Shown here: positions 36,301-46,929 of the stretch, piece after piece
Position numbering within the stretch: the first letter of the stretch is position 1
How the letters are laid out: each line of letters starts with the position of its first letter
Assembly: GCA_029990175.1 (NCBI GenBank)
Contig: JARKIP010000065.1
Location: 2,670,501 to 2,734,500, forward strand
Direction of reading: 5' to 3'
Length of the DNA: 64,000 nucleotides
From: Petunia secreta
Lineage: Eukaryota > Streptophyta > Magnoliopsida > Solanales > Solanaceae
Position numbers and translations under genes: made by a program
The notes under the pieces: generated by a model
Told to the model about the DNA's origin: nothing
Seen by the model: the letters and a program-made list of their open reading frames with translations, nothing else
Databases searched by the model: none

Positions 36301-36799
36301 TGACCCTCCTATTGCTTGTTGGGGTTATGATGAAGAAGAATCCATCATTAATACCTTCCTTGAGAACTTGTCTTTTGAGAAGGGTTGCTTAGGTGATGAA
36401 ATGGGAGGGGAAGAGGAACCCCTTGGTGTGAGTAGGTATGCTCTAAAGAAGGGGAGTGGAGTGCTTGATTCTACTTGTAGGTTGGGCTACTTGATTCACT
36501 CCACTCCACATGTTGATCACACCTCGAGGATAGATTGGTGTGTTGATCTTGAGCTTAAGGTTCAAGGGGATTTTGGTAGCTTGATCTTGCGTTTCCCATC
36601 TTCCCATGACCTATTTGCTCATTATCTTGTTGAGTGCATGATGATCTTTAACCAAGTGCTTATGGTTCTCTTTGGAGATTTGATGTTCATGATTGTTATT
36701 GATGCTTGGTTATATCACAAGAGTGTGTTTTCCACACTTCTTGCACTAACCTACTTTCAAAGTAGGACGTTTGCTTGTTTTGCTTGTCGTTGCTTGTAG
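33311..36799 (+). pseudogene. E gag-protease with a roughly 500-codon C-terminal extension of unknown function
   Basis: ATG at 33311 (MATDGDDPMK) opens one frame of 1162 codons that never shifts. It is cut only by stops at 33704, 33752, 34247 and 36239, and ends at TAG 36797-36799. Order: coiled N-terminus; RG-rich patch (GRGRGRGPP); Gag core near residues 200-360 (WWESMKRSRR, ITPRYRQEQLKKLYDLKQG); knuckle CYKCKGFGHIAKDC at residue 428; acidic linker; protease MVVDSGSCANIVS with Asp at residue 528, then ACHLLFGRLWQYDR. Where RT should begin (about residue 660) the frame instead enters Ser/Glu/Asp/Cys-rich sequence with many CxxC-like pairs. It ends in strongly hydrophobic segments (ALTYFQSRTFACFACRCL). 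I do not recognise the extension. Its open state suggests it was coding until recently. Confidence 0.85.
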
Positions 36800-36965
36800 G
36801 TTCTAAGCTCCATGCTAAGGCGAGGAAGCTCTTGGAAGAAGCCTATGACAAAGTGACGATCAAGAGGAAAAAAGGAGGAGATTCTTGGCCACCCCGAGGA
36901 GTTGCTAGAGCCATGAGAGACCAAGCCTTGATTTCGAGGACGAAATCTTCTCAAGAAGGGGAGGA
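36800..36965 (+). other. Residual pol C-terminal-like tail and PPT of E
   Basis: After the stop, another frame reads KLHAKARKLLEEAYDKVTIK and later ISRTKSSQEGEDD. The last phrase resembles the conserved end of gypsy pol just before the PPT, hinting that E derives from a complete element whose pol was replaced or deleted. The PPT closes the region. Confidence 0.5.
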
Positions 36966-37679
36966 TGATGCGGGGCAATTCGAGCAACCATCCAAAAGCA
37001 CCATCCAAGGCCAAGGAAGAGCACTTCAAGGTCATGCATTGGGACGCCATGGAAAGAAGAGCATCCGAGACACATTTCGAGGTGTTTCAAGAAGCTTCAG
37101 GAAGAGGCGGACCGCCTAGGAATGGAGGCGGACCGCCTAGTGACTGCATGCTCTCTGGACTGAAGGAGGCGGAGCGCCTAAGGCTGTGGAGGCGGAGCGC
37201 CTACTCTATGGAGGCGGGCGCCTCCCCCTGTTATATTTGACGGGAATTTGACTTTAAGTTGATATGTAATTCCTATTATGCCCCTACGTAGCTTATGACT
37301 TTATAACCTACTTAAGGGTACTTTAGGTCTTTCATTAATGTCTAGGAAAGGCCTATAAATACTCCATTAGCTTTACATTTTCCTAAGTTAGCTTTGATGA
37401 TGAATGATTGAATGAATGTTCAAGAGTGGATTCTCTTTGAATGAAAAACCCTTTGAGTTGGTTTGAGTTTACTAGTGGATTCTAGTTGACCCCTAAACCC
37501 CCCGATCATTCTACTTGCGAGTCCTTTGTCGTCTCGAGGGTAGTTGCATAGTGTAGGTCCTCCTTGACGCCGATACGAGGGTATCACGGAACAAGTTCTC
37601 CGTGGTTACTTTGTAGGGAGTTCGAGTAGTGTCTCGCTCTTTATCTTTATTTCCGCGTTTTGGGTTTTACCCCGTATCA
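36966..37679 (+). repeat. 3' LTR of E
   Basis: 714 bp; the same as the 5' LTR except for a few substitutions and one extra palindrome unit (five instead of four) at about 37164-37225. Confidence 0.95.
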
Positions 37680-37684
37680 CACTT

Positions 37685-39279
37685 AACAAGTTGCATATGT
37701 ACTCATTATGCTTTATTCGCATGAAATCCATGCCAAGAATATTTAAAAACAATGACGTGCACAAAATCAACCTCCCAGTCCCACATCAACTCCAGACTCA
37801 CTAAATATTTTATGCAAGTACCCACTCTATTCAAGAGACTAATAAAAGAGCTCGCTTCTCGTAAATCGTGTGCCCTCACAATTAATTCAAGTTTAATAAA
37901 TGAATTCACACAAGAGAATGAACATGAATGAAAGTTCACATAAAAATGAAGCATTCACTCTCAGAAAAGAACTCACATGAAACACAAGACGTACCATAAG
38001 CTTGCTCTTGGTGTAGGACTCCACTAATGTCCATCTACTCGGCTAAGACCAACTAGGACTTCTTTTGGTTGTAATGTAGGCAATGAGACGGGTAGGATAT
38101 ATTTAGGTAATAGTGACTAACCACGACAAACAATTTAATACACCACTATTAATTCAATTCTTTTTTCTCCCAACCAATCTTTCTTTTACCAGCACAGAGT
38201 CAACTTTTACCAATTTATTAAGCAAAGGTAGGAGCTAATGATAGGGAGTACTCTTTTTTTGTTCTTTCAAACTCAATTTTTTTTTTTCATTTTTCAATTA
38301 TTGCACAATATCTCAAGCTTTCACTTTTTTTCTTTTTTTTTTTCTTTTCTTTTTCTAGGAAATCCCTCCAAATAGCATCTTCCTAAGCACCTTTTGTCTT
38401 CTTCCAACAATCACACTTCTCCACTTTGTTCACTAGTCCTTTTGGCTCATAACACTACAAGCAACTCATAGATATTTAGTACAAGAACTAGGAATCCCAG
38501 TGGTTATAAAAAAAAAGGCTACAGTCTCAAAAGGGTTAGCTAAGGTTATTTTCAGTAGTAACATCTAATTCTGAAACTTTAAACAAATGGGCTATGAAAG
38601 GAATGCCTATATCACTTCCTAACTGAGCAAACTTCTCATTTCGCTTTGCACACACGGGGCAACTTCTAGACATCAAGTATTAAACATGGAGAAACAAAAT
38701 CCTTTCTCACACATGGCACATAACCTACTCAAAACGGCTCAATTCACGCTATTAAACAAAGAAAACACGAGCAAACTCTCAAACAAATCTAGAGTCAACA
38801 TCATGGTCATAGGTCTCAAATAATGCACACTCAGCGTTTCTCAAGGCAAAAAGATTATGATAGAATATATGCATGAAGTTTACATACCCCAAATGAAGTA
38901 TCTATATAAAACTAGTCAAATTGGAGCTAAGACTATCCCATCCAATTACTACACTCTAATCCTAAAACTTTTTTTACCTATACCGGATTCAAACTACCTC
39001 CTCTGGAAAAGAACTGATGCACAAAGAAAAATCAAAGGGATTATTAACACAAATAGGAAGACTCCCACCCCACACTTAAAATCAGGCATTGCCCTCAATG
39101 CACTAAAAATAAAAACTAAGGGTGATAGAGAAACTCCCTGGGGCTCTAAGCCTGAAGAATATCCTTGTGAGCTTCCTTAGGGCACGAGGTACTCAAACTT
39201 CCCCCATAGCAGGATTTCATCTTCAAGCATGATGGGTTTGCGGACACCCCACACTTAGCCTCCAAACCAGTTGAAACCT

Positions 39280-39313
<34 letters not shown>

Positions 39314-39448
39314 AACTCACCAAGTAACATCGTTCAAAAGATAACATTTTTTTGTTTTTTTACTTGTTTACAATTACAATCACGGGTTGCCTCCCGAGAA
39401 GAGCCTTATTTAATGTGGTTGCACGACATAATCAGCTCAACCCATGGC
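37685..39448 (-). other. Non-coding 3' region of F
   Basis: No gene seen. It is rich in T and A runs, including 30 A at 39282-39311. It holds the conserved block CGGGTTGCCTCCCG (39383-39396) with GCACGAC at 39421-39427, matching the A1 block on the opposite strand. Confidence 0.7.
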
Positions 39449-41603
39449 TCATCCAGGCTCGCATGTATGCACACACGAACAATTCAAATCATCACAATGT
39501 CCCTTCAGCATTTTGCCAATGTCAACTACTATTTCTTCATCATACAACTTTAAGGTCATCTTCCCCTTATCAACATCAATCACTGCTCTACCAGTAGGTA
39601 AGAATGGACGTCCTAAGATAATCGGAACATCTTTATCAACGGGGCAATCAAGAACCACAAAATCTATTGGAAACATGAAACTACCCACATGCACAAGTAC
39701 ATCCTCAACTATTCCAACAGGTTGCTTTTGTCTTCTATATGCCAGCCGGATTCGCATTAAAATCTCTCTCATGCCAGTTAAACCCAACTTATCGTATACA
39801 TCCAGCAGCATCATAGTAATGCTTGCACCAGAAGCACATAAGGCCTTACCAATTGTGAGATCACCAATAGAGCACGGTACTGTAAAACTACCAGGACTTG
39901 CTTCTTTTTAGCTACAGGCTTTGTAATGACAACACTACACACCTTATTTAACTGGACCATCTCTACCTCATTAAAGTCAACTTTCTTAGGCAGAAGATCC
40001 TTTAACAATTTTGCATATCCTGGAACCTCTTGCATAACCTCCATGAAAGGCATAGTAAGCTTTAATTGTTTCAACATATCAAAAAGCTTATTAAACTTCA
40101 AACTTTTTTCTTGCTTTGCCAATCTTTGAGGAAAAGGAGGTGGTGGAGGTTTTGCCTTTGAGTTCTGCTCCCTTGACACTTTACCTTGTTCAACCACCCT
40201 CTCGGCTTCTATATCAGGTTCTTTGGTAATTATCTTCTCAGTACCAGGGACATGTTTTGGAGTAGTCTCTTTCTCAATGTGATCACTGCCAGCCAGTTTG
40301 GCAGAATCATCAACAGGCTCAATATTTGGCATAGTCGGTAGTGCACCTTTAGCTAATTCTTGCTCCTTGTCCAAGTCTCTACCATTCCTCAAGGTGACTG
40401 ACATCAATTGATAAGGATTTGGATCCTTAGGATTCACCACAGTGTTGCCCGGCAAAGCACCTTGAGGTCTATTATGTAAAGCTTGGGACAGTTGTCCCAA
40501 CTTGGTCTCTATACCTTTTATTGCAGTGTCATGTACGGTCACTTGGTCTTGAAGCTGCTTATTAAATCCCATCATAACCTGCACCATAGTCTTAATCTCA
40601 GCTGTATCATTCGCTTGGGGGTAAAGTTACTTGTTGTTTCACTGACATAAATTGACCCTGTTGATTGTGTTGCTCGCGTTGCCCATAATTCATGAAGTTC
40701 GGATCTTCAGTACCGACAAGCAAATCAACATTTTAAAAATTACCAGGATCAAGGACTTGAGTCTTAGCCCATGAGTCCACTTGGTTAACAGGTTTCAGCA
40801 TCCTCTCGTTTAGTTGTTTTGACACAACATCATGTAGTATGCAACTTTAACATCTGTTCTTCCATTGCAGAAGTAGTACCAATAGCTAAAGCCCCCGTAC
40901 ATATGCCAGTATATGCATCTCTTTTAAGCCACCCCGAGTTTTGAGCCATCACATCAAGCAAGGCCTTCGCTTCAGCAAATGTTTTATTCAGAAATGCTCC
41001 TCTAGCTGCTGCATAAAAAAAGCCCTTAATTTGATCTCCCATGCCCATGTAGATCCTTCGCCCCATCATTTGGTCAGAAATACCATGATGAGGACATTCT
41101 CAAATAACCTTTAAATCTCATCCAAGCTTCTGACAAAGTCTCTAGCGGTTTCTGTTTGAACATAAGTATCTCATCAACTAGCCTGGTAGTCTTATTGGGT
41201 GGAAATAACTTCTTCATGAACTTTACCACCAAGTCATCCCACGACATAATAGAATTAACTGGCAACAAGTCCAACCAATCACTGGCATCTTCCTTTAGCG
41301 AAAATGGGAACAACATCATTTTCACAACCTCTGCTGGCACTCGAGCCTTTTTTGAGTTTCACAAAACCTTATGAACTTTTTCAAATGCTTTTGAGGATCA
41401 TCAATAGTTCTATCTGCAAATAAACCAGCATTAGCAAGCAAAGCCACCATCGTCTGGGTGATGTAAAAATTTTCTGCCTCGAATGTTGGGAGCAGAATAG
41501 CAGACGCTAGATTCTCAGCCACATGTTGCGCGAACGCATTAAGAGCCAAATCTTGAGCCATCCAGAATTCTTCGGGATCTGATTTTTCAATGGTAAACAC
41601 CAA
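39449..41603 (-). pseudogene. F gag-protease (Athila-like), frameshifted, protease site lost
   Basis: The minus strand starts near 41603 with VFTIEKSDPEEFW, then the Gag core DDPQKHLKKFIRFCETQK, then MMLFPFSLKEDASDWLDLLP and WDDLVVKFMKKLFPP, closely paralleling A1. A Pro-rich linker (KPPPPPFPQRLAKQEKSLKF) and the protease follow (FVVLDCPVDKDVPIILGRPF). The protease site reads LCASGAS where A1 has LCDLGAS, so the catalytic Asp is Ala. Frameshifts lie near 41345, 41070, 40600 and 39830. No intact zinc knuckle was seen. The region next to it, toward the PPT, has no pol. Confidence 0.82.
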
Positions 41604-41681
41604 ATAAACGAGATCAAGATGACAAGAGTGAATTTAATAGAAAAATAAAATAGATATCTTAACAACTAAATAACACCGTAT

Positions 41682-41699
41682 TTCCCAGCAACGGCGCTA
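41682..41699 (-). promoter_or_regulatory. Primer binding site of F, tRNA-Asp type with three transitions
   Basis: The minus strand TAGCGCCGTTGCTGGGAA lies five bases after the LTR and differs from the A1 site at three positions, all G-to-A or C-to-T changes, as expected from methylation-driven decay. Confidence 0.75.
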
Positions 41700-41704
41700 A
41701 AATT

Positions 41705-42927
41705 TGATCATGCCCAACTACGCCTTATAAAAAGGGACTAAACAGTCGAAGCAAATATAGCTTGGTACTTAAAGTCCCGAGGTCGAATTCCACAGAGTAC
41801 ACTCGAAATCTAGTTGCTAATCAAACTAATTTATCTAACCAATTAACTTTGAAGGTTTGTATTTGTATGATGGTTTTAATGTAACAAACAATTAACAACC
41901 AAGTAAATAGCAAAGTATTAAGAAATAAATTAATCAAAGATTTAGAAGCCTAGGATTAATCTACCCAACTCCTACCTATGTGTTAGAATAATATTTTAAT
42001 AAATTCAACTTGGTTCTTCCTGTTAAACACTTGCTCCAAATTCACAATTATTCACTCTCATGTAGTAGTTGTAGCTTTCACTAACCAATTTCTCAATTAA
42101 TTAATGAAGGTACATAGGACTACAAGTATAGTTCAAAATCAGGGTCAATAGTCACAAATCACCTTATTGACAACCTAAGTAATTCCTTAGTTTTAGGTTG
42201 ATATTATTATTAAGTGTTTAGCCCAAACCTATGAATATATCCCTACACACACAAGAATAATGGGAACAATCAATTGGGGGCCCTTCCAATCAATAGCAAT
42301 CAACACATAAACACTTAGATAGGAAGGATTAACAAGTTTCATTCATTAAAACAAATATTCATAGTACATAAGTATTGGAGTGGTTTAATCAACCCTAAAA
42401 TGGGTGAATTTGCCACTCATATTTATGATAATCATGTCAATGTAATTCATGAATAATTAAATTACACAAAGGAAGAAAGAATTTAGGAAAAACTCTTGTG
42501 TTCTTGAAGTCTCCAAAGCTCTAGCATCCTTTTTGCTTCTTTCCAAGTGTAAAATTCATAAAGGAGGCAAGAGAAGCTTTTATACCATGTAGGAAACTAA
42601 GCAAGAGTCACAAAAAGCCCTTAAATTTTTGCCAGAATTTCTGCTCTGCGTGGCACCCGCGTGCCACGCGGACTCTATTTCTTCAGCCAATTCATCTCGC
42701 GTGATGCTTGCATATTCGGTTTAAATGAGCTAAAAAAATTTCTCCACTCCTTAGAAAAGACTCTATTTCTTCCCGTGTCACCCGCGTGGCACACAGATCA
42801 CTTAAAATCTTTAATATCTTCACTTTTAAATCCAAAACTAGCACTTTATTGCTCAATTCACCATGTTCAAGTCCTACAACACCGAACAACTCAATTAGTA
42901 TCAACTCTTGATAGTTTTGCATATTAA
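41705..42927 (-). repeat. 5' LTR of F, main part (interrupted by G)
   Basis: In plus orientation it starts TGATCATGCCCAACTACG. It aligns with 30159 onward until TTGCATATTAA, where element G enters; the last 67 bases are at 54329-54395. Minus-strand TATA box at 42578-42584. It contains a perfect hairpin, GCGTGGCA-CCCGCG-TGCCACGC, at 42648-42669. Confidence 0.9.
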
Positions 42928-43613
42928 TGTTTAACCTAGATCCGATTTTAGGCCAATTAACAATTAAATTTGTATTTGCGGAGTCACGATCAATAGTTGA
43001 GATTAAGAGTTTATACAGTGAGCTAAGATGATGATAGTACGAGAGCGATATGCAAGTATGAACTAATAAAAGTAATGCACAAACGGAAACAAAGAAAAGT
43101 AACCGTATTGTATCACTCGTCTTCGGAGAGAGTTCTTCAATATCAGTCGTACTTCGGACGAACAAAGGACTAAAGTAGTAACCAAGATGAGAACAAAGGG
43201 AGTATCTGAGCAAGAGCAAGAGAGTATTCTTATTGATAGTGTAGACCGGAAGTAAAGTTGTTGTACAATCGATTAAGTCGAATGCTATTTATAAGCCTGG
43301 TAGGCACCCGTTTGGGTTTTGTAACCGCTGGGCGTGGATCCGTTTTGGATAAGTAACTGCCGGTCACATATCCGTTGGAGTCATAACCGCTGGGTTGTAA
43401 TGATTGCCTTAATGACCATTAATAGATTGATCGTGGATCGTGTTAATAACTGCTCATTTAGACCGGGTTGACTGTTGAGGTGTTTCATAACTCTTTTAGG
43501 TCTGCTCGTGATGAATTTCTGTCCGTTGGATGTCTGTCCGTTGAAGTGTCTGCCCGTGCCACGTGGAAGACACGTGTCACCTTTTCAAGTCTAGTCAGCT
43601 TTTATCCAATACA
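42928..43613 (-). repeat. 3' LTR of G
   Basis: In plus orientation it starts TGTTTAACCTAGATCCG and ends TTTTATCCAATACA. Minus-strand TATA box at 43287-43293 (TATAAAT). The element PPT (minus strand GTGCGGGGACTATC) abuts it at 43614. Confidence 0.95.
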
Positions 43614-44131
43614 GATAGTCCCCGCACTTCTCGAGCAGAGTATCTATCTTCGTGTGATCTATCTTGATGACGTACGAGCCTTATCAGCTAAGTTACAAGC
43701 TCTCATGACGTGCGCATTTAATGCTCCGTATAAAAAAGTAACTGCAGCTGGCATGCCTGCGAGACTGCAGATCTTTCTGAAGTGACTACTGCATGCCCCA
43801 AGGATTAAAATAATGATTTTAACCGCTTTAGTCACGTGCACACGTCGTCTGTTGATCGCGAGGTGACCGCTACTTTCCAGAATAATGATGATACTATAAA
43901 GTTTTGATGAAACCTATTCTTCTTCTTAACGGCCAGATCTGATCGAGGTTTCTCTGATGGCCTCCACGTGTCTTGAAGGAAGTTGGTGGGGCTGAATTTT
44001 CACTCCGATAAATAGGGGTTTGCCTGATGAGAAACCTTTTACTTGCCTTTATTTCTTCTTCGCTGTTCTTTGAAAATACTTTGAACTAGCTTTTGAATTC
44101 TTCCTGATAACTTCATTTTTTCCTTGCAACC

Positions 44132-46923
44132 ATGACTTCACGATCTAGGAAAAGTGAGGGTACTGATGTCGCTGGTAGTTCCTCGGCGGCCACTCCCAGG
44201 TCCCGGGCTACACAAGCTACTGCTGCAGAGATAATCCCCAAGAAGTGGGGTGAACTTGAGGCGGATTGTAACATTAAGTCCTTCCATAATAGAGAGGGAG
44301 ATACGCAGAACTGGCCGGCGAATAGGTATAAGTCTGGGATCACGAAAGAGGTGATCCCACGAGTAAGGACGGACTGCCACTGGGGCGATGTGGTTCCCCT
44401 CTTGCCGGTCTCCGAGGAGGAGAATATTACTTCCCATAGGGGGTGGACAGCCATGTGTACCTACACTTTCACCGTGGGATGTAGATTGCCCCTGCACCCT
44501 GTGCTGGAGAGGCTCTGCAGGGAGTACCTCCTCTGTCCGGGGCAACGGAGCCCCAGCATATATAGAATAGTTACTCTTTTGGAATTGTTCGCGGCAGGAA
44601 CCGATCAATCTTTTGGTTATGAGCATTTTATTTCTTTGTATAGTATACAAATTTTCAAAGATGGCTATGTAAACGCCAGAATGCGCGGAAGCAAGGGCTT
44701 GGTGCGCAGTTCTGAGGATACTGGTGACCGCGGCTGGGTACACCGGTATGTGTTTGTGCATTCCTCGGCCTTGACATTTAACGACAAGGCTTACCTTCCA
44801 GAGGTCTGGAATAAGAAGCGTAAGTACCCGAGTATTCTTTGAAGTTCTTTGTGCTTTCTTTTCTTTTCGTCTTCTAACTCCGTTCAATTTTTGTAGCGGC
44901 CAAGCAACCCTACGACGGACTCATTTCTGTCGAAGATTTGACCACGTGGGTTGAGCCAATTTTAGAAGGAGTTTACTCCTGAAAAGAGAGAGTGGATGTA
45001 TTTTGCCACTCAGAAGAGTTTGCTTGTACAAAATCATGGTGAGAATATTTCTTCTTTCATGATCATTCTTCTTCTTTGAACCTTCTTCATGTCTGACCGT
45101 TTTACCTTTTTATAGGTTTGGGCACTTTGGGAGATTTCTTTCCTGCTCCTCCTCAAGATGGGCCTCCCGAGCCTATTGCTGACCCAGAAGCTGAAGCTGA
45201 GGCTATACTAGCTTCAGTGGGTGCTCTGCGCAACAGGGAGGGGGGCGAAGAACTCCTGTCCGGTGGACTGGGCTCCTTGAAGAGGAAGAAGAGGAGCCAA
45301 GGCGAGGGCGGAGCACGGAAGAAGTCTGCTCGTAAGACTTCCATTCCTGCCTGGCAAACCTCGTCGGCTGGTGGTGATCCTTCTTCTAGGGCCAGTGTAC
45401 CGGAGCCCGTAGAAGAGAATGTCGGTGCTGCTGCTGGAGTCCTCGAGTCTGCACGGGGAGAGGGTGTAGCCAAGGAGGTTATCGATCTTTCGGACACTAA
45501 GGTCGAAGTTGATGTTCCTCTTAGGCGAAGGCCTCATCTTCGTTGTGACAAAAGAAGGGCCGAGGAGGAGGCCGTCCATACTCCGCAGGGGAGTCCCCGA
45601 GTTGATGGCGGGGAGGAGGCAGGTCCTTCTCGTGTAGACAAGGGGAAGAGAAAAGTAGGTGAAGAAGAAGAAGAGGTGAAAGAAGAAGTGAGAGAAGAAG
45701 CTTCCCAAGAAGGTAGCCAAGGTCCTCGTGTTTTTCGTTTCGAGGACCTGGAGAATGCGGCTACTCAGGGGGTGACTCCCGTTGGTCTTCGTGGAAGGTG
45801 ACTCTAACCTTTCCTTGTCAAGATTCATTTGGCAGTCAGTCATTGGTGGCCGGACAGAGTTGAATGATATCAGGGGGGTGCGTTACAAGTTTGGGCCAAA
45901 TTATCCCTCCGAACAGGCTTGGGAACCCAAGTTCTGCGAAAGGAAGAACACTTTGAAACTTGCCCCTGATGTCAACTTCGTAACTAGGCCACGCAGCTTT
46001 GCTAAGGCAGTCTCCTCGCTCATCGGTCCCCGTGAAGAATGGGTGCTGAGGGAGTTAACCGATGAGGAGTTGGCCTTCCAGATTGCTTCTGACTCTGCCC
46101 GGGTAAGTTTTTTCCGCTTTGTTTTGGGAACAACTTCTGACCTCGGACTTCTAACTCTGACTTACTTTGCTTTTTTTAGTCGAGTATGCTGGCTGCCGAG
46201 CTCATGTTTCGCTCCAGGCTTAACAACATCGATCAAGTGGTTAAAGTGAAGAAAGAGTTGCTGGAAGCTCTGAAGGATAACAAGACTCTGATAGAGCAGT
46301 GTGGTCTTCTTGGTGGTGAGGTTAACCGGTTAACTGATGTCAACAACGAACGTGTTGAGCAAATCAACGCACTCACCAGGGAGAAGGACCTTCTTCTCGA
46401 AGAGAGAGAAGGGTTCGCACGCTCTGTCCAGGGTTTGGAGAGACTGCTTGAAGATTGTCGAAATTCTTTGAACGGTGCTATCGAAGACCGTGCATCTCTT
46501 GAGATGGATCTGCAGAGAGCTAATGAAGAATCAGTTAAAGCCAGGGCTGATCTCCAGACTGCCAAGGATCAGGTCGCTCAGTTAATGAGTGCTCACACCG
46601 CATTAACCAAGGACTTGGCGAACCTGCGTGATCAGTCTGAAATCAAAACCAAGATTGCTGCTCTTGAGGCCAAGCGTACATTGCTCGTGCAGATTCAGGC
46701 TGGACAAGTTAATGTCGAGGAGATGCTGCAGACAACAAAGAATGTTGTTCGAAGAATAAATCAAGCATTGGGTCTCTCTCCTGAAGAGTTTGAAGGTGAT
46801 GATGATGATGAAACGAAGACGACGGCGAGAATTCAGGGGACGACGGCAGGACTGACGGAACTGGTGCGTCGAGTTCTCGTCGTAGCCCTAAATGTTAATG
46901 CCCTTTTCTCAATCTGTGATTGA
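44132..46923 (+). pseudogene. Antisense gene of element G (Transposase_28-like N-terminus, coiled-coil C-terminus, introns)
   Basis: ATG at 44132 (MTSRSRKSEGTD). Exons can be read as 44132-44819, 44897-45038, 45116-46102 and 46180-46923. The three introns have GT-AG ends (GTAAGT, GTGAGA and GTAAGT donors; TTGTAG, TATAG and TTTTAG acceptors), and codons join across each. The N-terminal part, with LPLHPVLERLCREYLLCPGQ, resembles the putative gypsy-type transposon family (Pfam Transposase_28). The middle is Glu/Lys-rich with RKKRSQ and GKRKVG basic patches. The last exon is a long coiled coil (ALTREKDLLLEEREGFARSV). One-base shifts near 44990 and 45780 break the frame. It faces the pol genes tail to tail. 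Role unknown; such antisense ORFs are known in Tat elements. Confidence 0.78.
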
Positions 46924-46929
46924 TGTACT

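Larger units (their letters stand above)
31556..37679 (+). mobile_element. E: Ty3/gypsy element with Gag-protease fused to a long unrecognised region, no RT
   Basis: LTRs at 31556-32247 and 36966-37679, flanked by CACTT at 31551-31555 and 37680-37684. LTR ends are TGATGCGGGG and CCCCGTATCA, inverted to each other with one mismatch. The initiator-Met primer site follows the 5' LTR, and the PPT AAGAAGGGGAGGA (36953-36965) precedes the 3' LTR. The single long coding frame has Gag, zinc knuckle and protease of chromovirus type, but no RT, RNase H or integrase. The LTRs differ by about ten substitutions by eye and one 23-bp unit, so this is one of the younger insertions. Confidence 0.93.

Noticed and set aside
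44138..44887. Minus-strand frame of 249 codons opposite the antisense gene of G
   Set aside because: It is the complement of the real plus-strand exon, with no recognisable domain; the plus strand has start, splice sites and family resemblance.
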